Shown piece after piece: positions 33,991 through 43,655 of a stretch of DNA of 64,000 bases. Every line of letters starts with the position of its first letter. Position 1 is the stretch's first letter. Made by a program: the position numbers and the translations under genes. The notes below the pieces were generated by a model, which saw only the letters and a program-made list of their open reading frames with translations, was not told the DNA's origin and did no database searches. Source of the DNA: Maridesulfovibrio sp. (GTDB taxonomy: Bacteria; Desulfobacterota; Desulfovibrionia; Desulfovibrionales; Desulfovibrionaceae). The DNA is taken from contig NZ_OY787459.1 of NCBI RefSeq assembly GCF_963678865.1, positions 2,012,501-2,076,500 on the forward strand, written 5' to 3'.

Positions 33991-34084
33991 CTACAATGAA
34001 CATTAATGGAAAAGTTGGCTCTGATTCTCAGGACATGATATACATTAAATAGTGAAAACCATTTCCTATAAAAATGGAGGAGCT

Positions 34085-36028
34085 ATGCACGGTTGGGCAG
34101 GATGGATTCTACGGATTGATCTGGGCAGCGGAAAAATCAGCAGGAACGCGCTTGATCACTCAATCGCAAAGCAATTCATCGGCGGAAGGGGATTAAATTC
34201 ACTGGTCCTTTTCAACGAAGTCAAACCGCACATTGATCCCCTCGGGGCTGAAAATGTTTACTGCCTGAGCGCCGGTCCCCTTTCCGGGACTCCCCTTGGA
34301 TTAACCAGCCGGGTGGAGGTCAGCACCCTTTCCCCGTATTCCGGTATTCTGGGAGACGGCAACGCAGGAGGATCGCTGGCTTTTATGATGAAACGGGCCG
34401 GACTGGACCAGATTATCATCAACGGACAGGCCGGACGCCCCTGCTATCTGCTGATTGAAGATGATCGGGTGGAATTGATTGATGCCGGAGACCTCTGGGG
34501 ACTTTCTGTCTGGGAAACCACGGATAAACTGCGTGAAAAACACGGCAGATCAGCCAGTGTGGCCTGCATTGGTCAGGCCGGGGAAAATCTGGTCAGGGTA
34601 GCGACCACCATGGTTGATAAGTATGCTTCCGCAGCACGCGGATCAGGTGCGGTACTAGGCTCCAAAAGGCTCAAAGCCATTGTGATTAAAGGCAGCCAAC
34701 GGATTTCACTGGCTGCTCCCGAAGCTTTTAAAAAAATGGCCGACGAAGATCGTGAATTCTTCCGCAACTCGGAGTTCCAGAGCGAAGTGGTCGGACAGTA
34801 CGGCACGCACATCGGCATGATGATGTGGGAGCCGGGGTTCCGCAATTATGAAAAATACTGGAACGGCAACGAAGTACCGGACAAGCTGCGCCCTGAAGCA
34901 TGGAAAGACTTTTCACTGGGCAGACACGGTTGCCACGGCTGCCATGTCCGCTGCAAGGATTACTACCGTATCCCCTCCGGAGACCGGGCCGGTGAGACAG
35001 GCAAGGCCATGGAATACGAATGCATATTCTGCCTCGGCACCAATTGCGGGATAATAGATCCGGTGGCGATCATGGAGATGGAAAACATCTGCGACACCTA
35101 CGGCATGGATGTGCTGGCCCTGGGTAACACCATCGCCATGCTCAAGGATTTATACAGCCGGGGATTGCTGGATAAAAAACTGGCTGACGGCCTTGATCTC
35201 AGTTGGGAAAACCATATCGACCAGATTGAACTGCTGCACCGCACTGCTCTGCGGCAGGGGCTGGGTAATCTCGTAGCAGAAGGTATGTACACCCTTGCCA
35301 AGCGGCTGGGGGGACAGGCCATGGATTATTGCTACCATGTTAAAGGCCTTTCACGCGGCCCCTACCCCAGCGGGGTTTTCTCGCTGGCTCACGCCACCTC
35401 CACCCGAGGAGCCGACCATTTACGCGGGCGTTCATGGGCTTTCAGCCAGCCGGACCCGGATATGTTTCCCATACTGAAGGAACAGGGGATGCTTCTGGAA
35501 AATGTTGATGATGACCCGGCCCCGGCTGTAATCACAGGAGAACGCATTACCACCCTGACTGACTGCATAGGACGCTGCAAGGGGGCGGTGAACAACTGGA
35601 TAAGCGCCATGCCGCTGGTCTGGAAAAAGCCTGTATTTGAAGGTCTGGCGGAACTGCTTACTGCGGCAACAGGAATCGGGTACAATGCCGGGACTCTGGA
35701 ACAGGCGGCGGACCGGGTATACGCGCTGGAACACGCTTTCAACATTCATCAGGGTACCTCCCGCCGGGATGACCGCATGCCCCAGAAGCCGGAAATCCGC
35801 GATACCGAAAATGGAAAGGCCGACCTGCGCAAACACGAAGAGCATTTAAGCCGCTATTACCAGTTGCGCGGCTATGATCTGCAGGGACGTCCCAGCCCTG
35901 AAAGACTCAAGGAACTGGGGCTGGAATTTGTGGACCGGGTTCTAAACGAAAATCCGGCCAACAGGCAATGGGACGGGCCGCCCATGTGGGAACTCGAAGA
36001 CTATCCCCACGGGGGCAAGCGCAGCTAA
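34085..36028 (+). CDS. aldehyde:ferredoxin oxidoreductase family enzyme (tungsten/molybdenum bis-pterin)
   Basis: A 647-aa cytoplasmic enzyme of the AOR family, expected to oxidise an aldehyde to the acid with ferredoxin as electron acceptor. The 4Fe-4S ligands are Cys283, Cys286 and Cys290 (GCHGCHVRC) and Cys494 (TDCIGRC). The N-terminal domain has the usual GGRGLNSLVLF and GPLSGTP motifs, and STRGADHLRGR is the AOR pterin-side motif. The ATG at 34085 follows GGAGGAG; a GTG at 34052 in frame is less likely. The exact substrate cannot be read. The gene stands alone, its stop overlapping that of the adenine deaminase gene on the other strand. A link to nitrogen fixation is only positional. Confidence 0.92.
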   Translation: MHGWAGWILRIDLGSGKISRNALDHSIAKQFIGGRGLNSLVLFNEVKPHIDPLGAENVYCLSAGPLSGTPLGLTSRVEVSTLSPYSGILGDGNAGGSLAFMMKRAGLDQIIINGQAGRPCYLLIEDDRVELIDAGDLWGLSVWETTDKLREKHGRSASVACIGQAGENLVRVATTMVDKYASAARGSGAVLGSKRLKAIVIKGSQRISLAAPEAFKKMADEDREFFRNSEFQSEVVGQYGTHIGMMMWEPGFRNYEKYWNGNEVPDKLRPEAWKDFSLGRHGCHGCHVRCKDYYRIPSGDRAGETGKAMEYECIFCLGTNCGIIDPVAIMEMENICDTYGMDVLALGNTIAMLKDLYSRGLLDKKLADGLDLSWENHIDQIELLHRTALRQGLGNLVAEGMYTLAKRLGGQAMDYCYHVKGLSRGPYPSGVFSLAHATSTRGADHLRGRSWAFSQPDPDMFPILKEQGMLLENVDDDPAPAVITGERITTLTDCIGRCKGAVNNWISAMPLVWKKPVFEGLAELLTAATGIGYNAGTLEQAADRVYALEHAFNIHQGTSRRDDRMPQKPEIRDTENGKADLRKHEEHLSRYYQLRGYDLQGRPSPERLKELGLEFVDRVLNENPANRQWDGPPMWELEDYPHGGKRS

Positions 36029-37728
36029 GATTCTACCCACAACCCGGTAAAATCAAACTTATCCACATCCACCAATCCCCGGTCTGTAAGTTTCAGGCTG
36101 GGGATTACAGGAAGGGCCAGAAATGAAATCAGCATAAAGGGATTGTAAGAACATCCCAACTGCTGTGTAGCCCGGTTAAGCTCCTGCACTCCTTCGACCA
36201 TTTCATCAAGCCCTTTGTCACTCATAAGTCCGGCCACAGGCAGGGGCAATGCAGCCAGCACATTTCCGTCCCTGACAACCACAAAACCGCCACCCATGCG
36301 TACTGTCTCCCGAGCGGCAAGCACCATATCCCTATCATTCATTCCTGCAACAATCAGGTTATGGGAATCGTGGGCCACGGTCCCTGCAATCGCCCCTAGG
36401 GAAAGCCCCAATCCGCGCACAAATCCCGTAGCACAATGACCTGTAGCCCGGTGGCGCTCGATGACTGTAAGTTTGCAGATGTCACGGGCTGGGTCGGCAA
36501 CCGGAATTCCGTCTTCAAGCGAAGGCTCCAACTCCAGATTATCAGTCAGCAACTGGCCGCGAGCAGTGCCGATAACCCTGATCTTGCCGCTGCCCTTTTC
36601 CGGTACGAACATGTTCGCATCAATTTCGGAACCCACATGCATAGAACTGCGGGAGGGCAGGCCGTTACCTGATTCAAAACTATGTTCATCCAGAGTCAGT
36701 CCGTTCAGGAAAACTTCATGGATGGCAAAGTCCTTGAGATCATCCACCAGAAAACAATTGGCCCGGTATCCAGGTCCTATTGCCCCGTAACCGCTCAAAC
36801 CGAAATAGCGGGCCGGATTTATGGAAACCATCTGCACCGCCCTGAGCGGATCCAGCCCAAGGGCCACGGCCCGGCGCAGACCGTAGTCAAGATGTCCGTT
36901 CTCACGCAGGTCCAGCACATTGCGATCGTCGGTAACTATGGAAATGTTATGTCCGTTGAACTCGTTTACCACCCCGAGCAAATCTTCCATATTCCGCTCA
37001 AGAGAGCCTTCACGCATCATCAGATGCATTCCCGCACGCAACTTTTCCCTCGCCTCTGAAACATTGGAGCATTCATGGTCACTACGCGGTCCGGCCAGCA
37101 CATAGGCATTCAGATCAAGCCCGGAAAGCAACGGGGCATGTCCATCAATTACGCGTCCTTTAGCTGCCGCAAGCTTTGAAAGCACCTCCGGGTCATTAAA
37201 AAGGACTCCGGGGAAATTCATCATTTCGGCCAACCCTAACATCCTGTCCGGGTAAAGCCGCAGGAAAGTCTCCACGTCCACAGCGCTGAGCCGGGCACCG
37301 GAATCCTCCAGAGCGGTAGCGGGCACACAGGAAGGAAACATAAAAAATATGGCGACAGGGAGGTCACGAGAACTCTTGAGCATATACTCCACACCGGCAC
37401 GGCCCAGTACATTGGCTATTTCATGCGGATCACAGACCACGGCAGCAGTTCCATGAGCAGACACGGCCTGCGCAAATCGGGGCGGGGTCAGAAGGGTCGA
37501 TTCTATATGGATATGCCCTTCCACCAACCCCGGCAGCAGGAAACGGCCCCCGCCATCATATTCCCGTTCAGCATCATAAGCACCAAATCCGAGAAAAACG
37601 CCTTCCGCGATCCCTACGTCAGCCTCGTGAATCTCCCCGCTAAGCACATTGACCACCCGGCAGTTGCGGATAACCAAATCAGCGCGGCCAGTACCACGGG
37701 CCAAATCAATCATTCGGGAAAGCTGCAT
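36025..37728 (-). CDS. ade: adenine deaminase
   Basis: Deaminates adenine to hypoxanthine and ammonia in purine salvage. The 567-aa protein belongs to the AdeC branch of the amidohydrolase superfamily: LVEGHIHIEST carries the first metal His pair, VCDPHEIANV and GLAEMMNFPGV are diagnostic AdeC motifs, and the C-terminal half contains the AdeC-specific GLGLSLGAIAGTVAHDSHNL. The ATG at 37728 follows GGAGGGG; a longer version from 37764 lacks support. The stop codon overlaps that of the AOR gene by four bases of convergent sequence, and no terminator fits between them, so the transcripts overlap. Confidence 0.94.
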   Translation of the reverse strand: MQLSRMIDLARGTGRADLVIRNCRVVNVLSGEIHEADVGIAEGVFLGFGAYDAEREYDGGGRFLLPGLVEGHIHIESTLLTPPRFAQAVSAHGTAAVVCDPHEIANVLGRAGVEYMLKSSRDLPVAIFFMFPSCVPATALEDSGARLSAVDVETFLRLYPDRMLGLAEMMNFPGVLFNDPEVLSKLAAAKGRVIDGHAPLLSGLDLNAYVLAGPRSDHECSNVSEAREKLRAGMHLMMREGSLERNMEDLLGVVNEFNGHNISIVTDDRNVLDLRENGHLDYGLRRAVALGLDPLRAVQMVSINPARYFGLSGYGAIGPGYRANCFLVDDLKDFAIHEVFLNGLTLDEHSFESGNGLPSRSSMHVGSEIDANMFVPEKGSGKIRVIGTARGQLLTDNLELEPSLEDGIPVADPARDICKLTVIERHRATGHCATGFVRGLGLSLGAIAGTVAHDSHNLIVAGMNDRDMVLAARETVRMGGGFVVVRDGNVLAALPLPVAGLMSDKGLDEMVEGVQELNRATQQLGCSYNPFMLISFLALPVIPSLKLTDRGLVDVDKFDFTGLWVES

Positions 37729-37865
37729 ACCCCCTCCGATGTAAAAACAGTGCAAAAAAATCACTTCGCCCTGATTTTAACACCTTTCAGCCAAGTATGA
37801 CAACCTTGCCTAAAAAAGATCTATGCTCACGGTAAGCAGTGACAATACATTTCCCCATGCACTTA

Positions 37866-37895
37866 TTGACAAGATAAGTCTCTTAAGGCAATATT
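37866..37895 (+). promoter_or_regulatory. candidate sigma-70 promoter of gal operon
   Basis: TTGACA at 37866-37871 and AATATT at 37890-37895, 18 bases apart (6 of 6 and 4 of 6 matches). It lies about 60 bases before galT and just upstream of the putative operator. Confidence 0.5.
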
Positions 37896-37897
37896 TT

Positions 37898-37922
37898 CGA
37901 AAACGTTTGCGGTTACGTTTGC
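37898..37922. promoter_or_regulatory. candidate LacI-family operator of gal operon
   Basis: Contains the 8-bp palindrome AAACGTTT (37901-37908) inside AACGTTTGC and a second ACGTTTGC 12 bases on, both centred on CG as in LacI/GalR-family operators. It overlaps the expected transcription start of the promoter at 37866. The LacI-type regulator at 40338, encoded in the operon, is the probable ligand. Confidence 0.5.
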
Positions 37923-37956
37923 AGAAACCGGAGAAAAGAAAATACAGGGAACAGTA

Positions 37957-39006
37957 ATGAATAAAGAATTTCAGGACTATCCGCATAAAAGGTACAATCC
38001 CCTGACCGGAGAATGGGTGCTTGTTTCGCCGCACCGCACCAAACGCCCATGGCAGGGCAAGCAGGAAAAACCTGCACCCAACACCCTGCCTGCATACGAT
38101 GACAAGTGTTACCTCTGCCCCGGAAACACCCGCAATCAAGGCGCAGCCAACCCTGAATATCAAGATGTTTTTGTTTTTGATAACGACTTTCCGGCCCTGC
38201 TCAATGAATCAGTGGACGATTTCAACGATAACGACGGCCTTTTCAGAATCGAGCCCGAAAGCGGCACCTGCCGGGTGGTCTGCTTTTCCCCCCGCCATGA
38301 CCTGACCATTTCACGCATGAAGCCCGAAGCGGTTCGCAAAGTAATAGACACATGGTGTGCCCAGTATGAAGAACTGAGTACGCGTGAAGACATTGGATAT
38401 GTGCAGATCTTTGAAAACCGGGGCGAAATTATGGGCTGCTCCAATCCTCATCCGCACGGACAGATCTGGGCTACCAGTTCAGTTCCGGTAATTCCTGCAT
38501 CAGAAGATGACCGCCAGCGGGAATATCTGGAAGATAGAGGGAAATGCCTGCTCTGCGCTTATGTTGAGCGGGAGCTTGAAAACAAGGAAAGAGTAATTTT
38601 CGAAAACGATTCCTTTGTCGCCCTTGTTCCTTTCTGGGCTGTATGGCCTTTTGAAACAATGCTGCTGCCCAAACCCCATATGGGTGCAATTAACGAAATG
38701 AATCCGGGGCAGCGTGATGACCTTGCAGATGCACTGGTACGCATGGGCATCCGTTTTGATAATCTTTTCGAGACGTCTTTCCCTTATTCCATGGGAATAC
38801 ACCAACGGCCGACGCGGAACGGAACAGCCGATCATTGGCACTGGCACATCCACTATTACCCGCCCCTGCTGCGCTCAGCCACAGTAAAAAAATTCATGGT
38901 CGGCTTTGAAATGCTGGGCATGCCCCAGCGGGACATCACCGCCGAACAGAGTGCTCAACGGCTGCGTGAGCTTCCGGACACACATTATATGGACCGGGAA
39001 GGATAA
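37957..39006 (+). CDS. galT: galactose-1-phosphate uridylyltransferase
   Basis: Exchanges UDP-glucose and galactose 1-phosphate in the Leloir pathway. The 349-aa protein has the catalytic HPH (His165-Pro-His167) in [11 protein letters not shown], the zinc pair Cys51/Cys54 (CYLCPGN) and [12 protein letters not shown] in the C-terminal half. It is the first gene of the sugar operon, one base before the galK start. No galE (UDP-glucose 4-epimerase) is in the window, so the UDP-galactose epimerisation step must be encoded elsewhere. Confidence 0.96.
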   Translation: MNKEFQDYPHKRYNPLTGEWVLVSPHRTKRPWQGKQEKPAPNTLPAYDDKCYLCPGNTRNQGAANPEYQDVFVFDNDFPALLNESVDDFNDNDGLFRIEPESGTCRVVCFSPRHDLTISRMKPEAVRKVIDTWCAQYEELSTREDIGYVQIFENRGEIMGCSNPHPHGQIWATSSVPVIPASEDDRQREYLEDRGKCLLCAYVERELENKERVIFENDSFVALVPFWAVWPFETMLLPKPHMGAINEMNPGQRDDLADALVRMGIRFDNLFETSFPYSMGIHQRPTRNGTADHWHWHIHYYPPLLRSATVKKFMVGFEMLGMPQRDITAEQSAQRLRELPDTHYMDREG

Positions 39007-39007
39007 C

Positions 39008-40336
39008 ATGCATTCTTTGGCGGCATACCGCAAATATCTGGATCAAGGCGGATTTGACCAAATTTTCAGCCATATTCATTCCAGTGCCAGAATCGATGAT
39101 TCACGTGACCGCATGTCCAGTCTTCTGCACCGCATGCTTGAGAATTTCGGCCGCAACAATATCTGCTTTGCCAGTGCTCCGGGCCGGACCGAAATGGGCG
39201 GCAACCACACTGACCACAACCACGGCCATGTGCTGGCAGCGGCTGTTAATCTTGACTGCCTTGCCGCGTTTTCCAAAGCGGAAAACAATAAAGTGACTAT
39301 CCTTTCCGAAGGCTACAACCCGATCAACATCGATATTTCGGACACCGCCCCCCGCAAAGAGGAAGAAGAAACAAGCGCGGCAATTATACGCGGCGTTGCC
39401 GACGGATTCCGCAAGCAAGGGCTGAAAACCGGGGGCTTCAACGCATGCGTAAACAGCTCCATCCCGGCTGGGGCAGGGCTTAGTTCCTCAGCAGCCTTCG
39501 AAGTCCTGACAGGTCGGATTTTCAGTTACCTTTATAATGAAAGAACAGTCAGCTCTCTCGAAATTGCAAATGCAGCCAAACATGCTGAAAACATACATTT
39601 CAATAAGCCATGTGGATTCATGGACCAGATGGCAAGTTCATACGAAGGCATCCTGTCCATTGATTTTGCTGATCCGACCAATCCGGGAGTTACCCGTGTA
39701 AATCCGGGATTTAATACGGACAACATCTCCCATGGATTTTACGGGACCGGATATAGGCTCTGTGTAATTGATACCGGAGGGAGTCACGCGGACCTGACCC
39801 CCGATTATGCAGCTATTCCGGAAGAGATGTTTCTAGCAGCAAAATGCTGCGGCCATGATCAGGCCAAAGGACTGACCATGAATCAGATTCTAAAAAATAT
39901 AGACCGCATTCGGGAAGCTGCCGGGGACCGGGCGGTACTCAGGTTATTTCATTTTCTCTGGGAGGATAAACGGGCATTGAAGCAGGCCGAAGCCCTGCAA
40001 GGTGGTGATATGGATGAATTTCTGCGGCTTGTTGCTGAATCCGGGCATTCGTCCAGTGATCTGCTGCAAAACTGCTACAGCCCCACCACGCCCAAACGCC
40101 AGCCTATCCCGCTGGCCTTGACTCTTACGGAACTGATTCTCGGCTCACATGGGGTGGCACGGGTTCACGGCGGCGGATTTGCCGGGACAGTACAAGCCTA
40201 TGTTCATGAGTCTGATTTCACCCGGTACTGCCATTCCATGGAAAAGGTTTTCGGATTAGATTCAGTCATTGAACTTTCGATCCGTCAGCCGGGCAATGAA
40301 TTTCTGGACATCCCTGAAAATAGGACGGAATCGTAG
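39008..40336 (+). CDS. galK: galactokinase
   Basis: Phosphorylates galactose at C1. It is a 442-aa GHMP kinase: the galactokinase signature GRTEMGGNHTDHNHG, the ATP loop IPAGAGLSSSAA and the C-terminal RVHGGGFAGTVQAYV are all present. It has a longer N-terminal region (about 55 residues before the signature) than the E. coli enzyme. The ATG at 39008 follows AAGGA, directly after the galT stop; the frame continues upstream inside galT, which is rejected. The next gene starts right behind the stop. Confidence 0.95.
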   Translation: MHSLAAYRKYLDQGGFDQIFSHIHSSARIDDSRDRMSSLLHRMLENFGRNNICFASAPGRTEMGGNHTDHNHGHVLAAAVNLDCLAAFSKAENNKVTILSEGYNPINIDISDTAPRKEEEETSAAIIRGVADGFRKQGLKTGGFNACVNSSIPAGAGLSSSAAFEVLTGRIFSYLYNERTVSSLEIANAAKHAENIHFNKPCGFMDQMASSYEGILSIDFADPTNPGVTRVNPGFNTDNISHGFYGTGYRLCVIDTGGSHADLTPDYAAIPEEMFLAAKCCGHDQAKGLTMNQILKNIDRIREAAGDRAVLRLFHFLWEDKRALKQAEALQGGDMDEFLRLVAESGHSSSDLLQNCYSPTTPKRQPIPLALTLTELILGSHGVARVHGGGFAGTVQAYVHESDFTRYCHSMEKVFGLDSVIELSIRQPGNEFLDIPENRTES

Positions 40337-40337
40337 C

Positions 40338-41360
40338 ATGGGACACATGACTCTCAAAGACCTCGCCCGCAAACTGGGCATTTCTGCATCCACAGTGTCA
40401 CGAGCCCTGCATGACCATCCGGACATCAGCGACAAGACCAAAAAGAGCGTCATGGAAGCTGCGGACAAATACGGCTATCAGCCCAACCCCATCGCCCAGA
40501 GCCTTAAAAAGCAAAGCAGCAAGGTAATCGGGGTTATTGTCCCTGAAATTCGGCACAATTTTTTTGCCACAGTAATCAGTGGTATTGAAGAAGTGGCCTA
40601 CAACGCCGGGTATATCATCATGGTCTGCCAGTCCAACGAGACCCTGCAGCGGGAGATCATGACCACCAAGGCCCTTGCTGCCAACAGGGTGGCCGGAATT
40701 CTCATGGCCATATCTCTGGCGACAACGACTTTTGACCACATGCGCGCTGTGATGCGCCAATCCATCCCGCTGGTCCAGTTTGACCGGGTTGTGGATGAGC
40801 TGGACACCGGGAAGGTGGTCATTGATGATTTCCGGGCGTCCTACCGGATGACTTCCCACCTCATTGACCGGGGCTACAAACGTATAGGCTTCCTTGCCGG
40901 AAGCGAAGGTATTTCCATGAACCGGTTGCGCTTCAACGGTTATCTGCAGGCCCTCAAGAATCACAACGTTACCTTTTACCCGGAACTTAACGTCAACATC
41001 GGAGGCTGCCGGGGCAGCAATGGTAAAGCCGGAGCCGAAGAATACCTGAAAATGGACAATCCCCCGGACGCAGTGCTGTGTATCAACGACCCCGTAGCTG
41101 TAGGTGCATTCTGCCGTTTTCGAGAGGCCGGCTGGCGCATCCCCGATGACATTGCTTTGGCTGGATTCTCCGGTTCACCGGAATCAGCACTAATCGAACC
41201 AGCGCTGACTTCCGTAGCCCAGCCTGCCTTCAAGATGGGTAAAACTGCGGCCACTCTTCTGTTCAAGCAACTTAAGGAAAAAGAAAATTTCAGGCCCGAA
41301 ACCATTACTCTTGAAACCGAACTACTCATCCGGGGCTCGAGCTACAAGGAGAGCAAGTAA
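40338..41360 (+). CDS. LacI/GalR-family transcription regulator
   Basis: A 340-aa repressor-type regulator. The N-terminal helix-turn-helix is MTLKDLARKLGISASTVSRA, with hinge PNPIAQSLKKQSS, followed by a periplasmic-binding-like sensor domain (KVIGVIVPEIRHNFFA onward). Ligand is presumably galactose or a related sugar, judged from galT, galK and galM on both sides. An ATG nine bases further in is possible and would begin exactly at the helix-turn-helix. It is embedded in the operon it is likely to control, giving feedback through the operator at 37898. Its stop overlaps the galM start. Confidence 0.9.
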   Translation: MGHMTLKDLARKLGISASTVSRALHDHPDISDKTKKSVMEAADKYGYQPNPIAQSLKKQSSKVIGVIVPEIRHNFFATVISGIEEVAYNAGYIIMVCQSNETLQREIMTTKALAANRVAGILMAISLATTTFDHMRAVMRQSIPLVQFDRVVDELDTGKVVIDDFRASYRMTSHLIDRGYKRIGFLAGSEGISMNRLRFNGYLQALKNHNVTFYPELNVNIGGCRGSNGKAGAEEYLKMDNPPDAVLCINDPVAVGAFCRFREAGWRIPDDIALAGFSGSPESALIEPALTSVAQPAFKMGKTAATLLFKQLKEKENFRPETITLETELLIRGSSYKESK

Positions 41361-42397
41361 TGGGAGTTTCCTGCAGATCATGGGGTTTTACCCCCGCCGG
41401 AGCAGAAGTGCAGCTCTTCACCCTGAAAAACAGCTCCGGCTGTAAAGCGGACATCTTGACCTTCGGAGCCGCCCTGATCGGGCTGGAAATACCGAGGGAA
41501 GACAACACTATAGATGTCGTGCTCGGCTTTGATTCACTGGAAGAGTACATGAATGACGGCAACTACATGGGGGCTACCGTGGGACGGGTTGCCGGACGGA
41601 TTTCCAATGCAAGTTTTAATCTTGACGGTCAAAAGATCCGGCTGGACAGCAACGAAGGACCAAACCACCTGCATGGCGGCAAAAACGGATTCAGCAGCAG
41701 GGTATGGGAAATTGCAGCCTGCAACCGGAACGAGGAAGCTCCGGCCATTACCCTTTCGCTGCACTCCCCGGACGGAACCAATGGCTACCCCGGCAACCTT
41801 CTTGTTGAAACCACCTTTACACTGAAAGGCACTACCCTGCGCATAGACTACCGGGCCATTACCGACCAGCCAACCCCGCTGAACATGACCAGCCATGCCT
41901 ACTTTAATCTCAACGGGAACGGATGCAAAATCAACAACCATGAATTAAAGCTTCACGCAATCAAATCAGCCGCCACCGACAAAGCCATGATCCCCACAGG
42001 CGAGATTAACAATATTTCCGGCACTGCTGCTGATTTCACACAATTTACTCCGCTGGGTAACACTGCACAGGACCGCTTTTATGTTCTGGACAATGAGCAA
42101 GGAGAACTTGTTCCGGCAGCAATCGGGCGTTGTAATGAATCAGGTCTGGAAATGGAAATCCTCACCACACAGCCCGGAATGCAGCTTTACACTGCAGACG
42201 GCATAGCTCCCGGAACCGCAGGAAAAAAAGGCAGCCTATACGGACCGCGCTACGGGTTCTGCATAGAACCCATGGGCTACCCCGATGCGGTCAACCATCC
42301 CGAATTTCCCTCCGTGATTCTTAATCCCGGAGAAAAATACCATCATTCAACCGAGTACAGGTTCCGCAACTTCACTGCAGTACCTGAAAACGATTAA
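41360..42397 (+). CDS. galM: aldose 1-epimerase (mutarotase)
   Basis: Interconverts alpha and beta anomers of galactose or glucose to supply the galactokinase substrate. It is a 345-aa beta-sandwich protein with GRVAGRISNASF, the GPNHLHGGKNGFSSRVWE motif with catalytic His, and the PLNMTSHAYFNLNG motif carrying the second His. The final QLYTADG and CIEPMGYPDAVNHPEFP with the catalytic Glu are present. ATG overlaps the LacI stop by one base. It is 13 bases from the ABC ATPase gene, so Leloir enzymes and importer are co-expressed. Confidence 0.94.
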   Translation: MGVSCRSWGFTPAGAEVQLFTLKNSSGCKADILTFGAALIGLEIPREDNTIDVVLGFDSLEEYMNDGNYMGATVGRVAGRISNASFNLDGQKIRLDSNEGPNHLHGGKNGFSSRVWEIAACNRNEEAPAITLSLHSPDGTNGYPGNLLVETTFTLKGTTLRIDYRAITDQPTPLNMTSHAYFNLNGNGCKINNHELKLHAIKSAATDKAMIPTGEINNISGTAADFTQFTPLGNTAQDRFYVLDNEQGELVPAAIGRCNESGLEMEILTTQPGMQLYTADGIAPGTAGKKGSLYGPRYGFCIEPMGYPDAVNHPEFPSVILNPGEKYHHSTEYRFRNFTAVPEND

Positions 42398-42410
42398 GGC
42401 GAAATGAAGC

Positions 42411-43508
42411 ATGGCAAACGTAGAACTTAAGAACGTCATCAAACGTTATGGCTCTGTCGAGGTCATCCACGGTGTGGACCTTTCCGTAAATGATAACGAA
42501 TTCATCGTACTGGTCGGCCCTTCGGGATGCGGCAAGTCCACCCTGTTGCGCATGGTGGCCGGACTTGAAGACATCAGCGGTGGAGATATCCACATCGGTG
42601 AACGGGTGGTCACTAATGTTTCCCCCAAGGACCGCAACGTAGCCATGGTTTTCCAGAACTACGCCCTCTACCCGCATATGACCGTTGCCGAAAACATGGG
42701 CTTTTCTCTGAAAATGCACAAAAGGACCAAGGACGAGATCAAACAACGCGTAAATGAAGTTGCCAAAATCCTCGAACTGGAACCCTACCTGCACCGCAAA
42801 CCTTCGGAACTTTCCGGTGGACAACGCCAGCGGGTTGCCATGGGCCGGGCCATGGTCCGCAACCCGGATGTATTTCTATTTGACGAACCACTCTCCAACC
42901 TTGATGCCCAATTGCGGACCCAGATGCGTATGGAACTCCGCAAGATGCATATGCGGCTGAAGACCACCACCATCTACGTAACCCACGACCAGATCGAGGC
43001 CATGACCCTTGCCGACCGCATTGTTATCCTCAAGGACGGCTATATACAGCAGGTTGGCTCTCCGGTGGAAGTCTTTGAAAAACCGAACAATGTTTTCGTT
43101 GCCCAGTTCATCGGCAACCCGCCTATGAACATCCTTGAAGGGGTGCACAAAGTCATCGATGGCAAACGATTCGTGGAGGTAGGCAGCTCCAAATTCCCGG
43201 TGGGAGATCATCAGGGGCCGAACCTCAAGGACGGCGATGCAGTTCTGGCCGGACTGCGCCCCGACTGCATCAAGATGGGTGACAACATCGAGCGGCTGCC
43301 AAAAGACTGGTGGTGCAGCGGTGAAGTCGTGGTTTCCGAAGTACTCGGTGCCCATTCCCTGCTCGAAATCATCATTGACGGTGAAAATGAACTCATCGCC
43401 GAGGTAGAAGGCAGGGTCATAGCCCATCCCGGAGAAACCGTACCCATCGGTTTTGAATTCGACCGCATGGTTCTTTTCGACCCTGAAACGAAAGAGGCTC
43501 TTTATTAG
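42411..43508 (+). CDS. sugar ABC transporter ATP-binding protein (MalK/UgpC type)
   Basis: A 365-aa ATPase of the carbohydrate importer class: Walker [10 protein letters not shown], signature [16 protein letters not shown], Walker [15 protein letters not shown]-loop [11 protein letters not shown], then a C-terminal TOBE-type regulatory domain from about 235. MalK-type proteins of this length energise sugar importers and may serve more than one. It is next to the binding-protein and two permease genes and likely completes that importer. Confidence 0.95.
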   Translation: MANVELKNVIKRYGSVEVIHGVDLSVNDNEFIVLVGPSGCGKSTLLRMVAGLEDISGGDIHIGERVVTNVSPKDRNVAMVFQNYALYPHMTVAENMGFSLKMHKRTKDEIKQRVNEVAKILELEPYLHRKPSELSGGQRQRVAMGRAMVRNPDVFLFDEPLSNLDAQLRTQMRMELRKMHMRLKTTTIYVTHDQIEAMTLADRIVILKDGYIQQVGSPVEVFEKPNNVFVAQFIGNPPMNILEGVHKVIDGKRFVEVGSSKFPVGDHQGPNLKDGDAVLAGLRPDCIKMGDNIERLPKDWWCSGEVVVSEVLGAHSLLEIIIDGENELIAEVEGRVIAHPGETVPIGFEFDRMVLFDPETKEALY

Positions 43509-43537
43509 CGGATTTTAAATGATGAACTCGCCTTGAT

Positions 43538-43593
43538 GAAGATTTAGCGTCTACAGTAATATTGTATGAAAAACATTTACTGTAAAAATCTTC
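43538..43593. terminator. two-part hairpin between the ATPase and binding-protein genes
   Basis: Outer stem GAAGATTT/AAATCTTC (43538-43545 with 43586-43593) and inner stem TACAGTAA/TTACTGTA (43552-43559 with 43577-43584). No T run follows. It probably protects or processes the message so that the binding protein is made in excess, a common arrangement. Confidence 0.5.
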
Positions 43594-43655
43594 TGGAGGC
43601 GACGAATTATAAAGGCTTAAGGATAGAGTAGATTGTTTAACATTTAGGAGGAAAA

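Noticed and set aside
33967-33997. TTGACA with TACAAT as a sigma-70 promoter for the AOR gene
   Set aside because: The spacer is 19 bases, longer than normal, and the sequence overlaps the candidate activator site; not strong enough to list.
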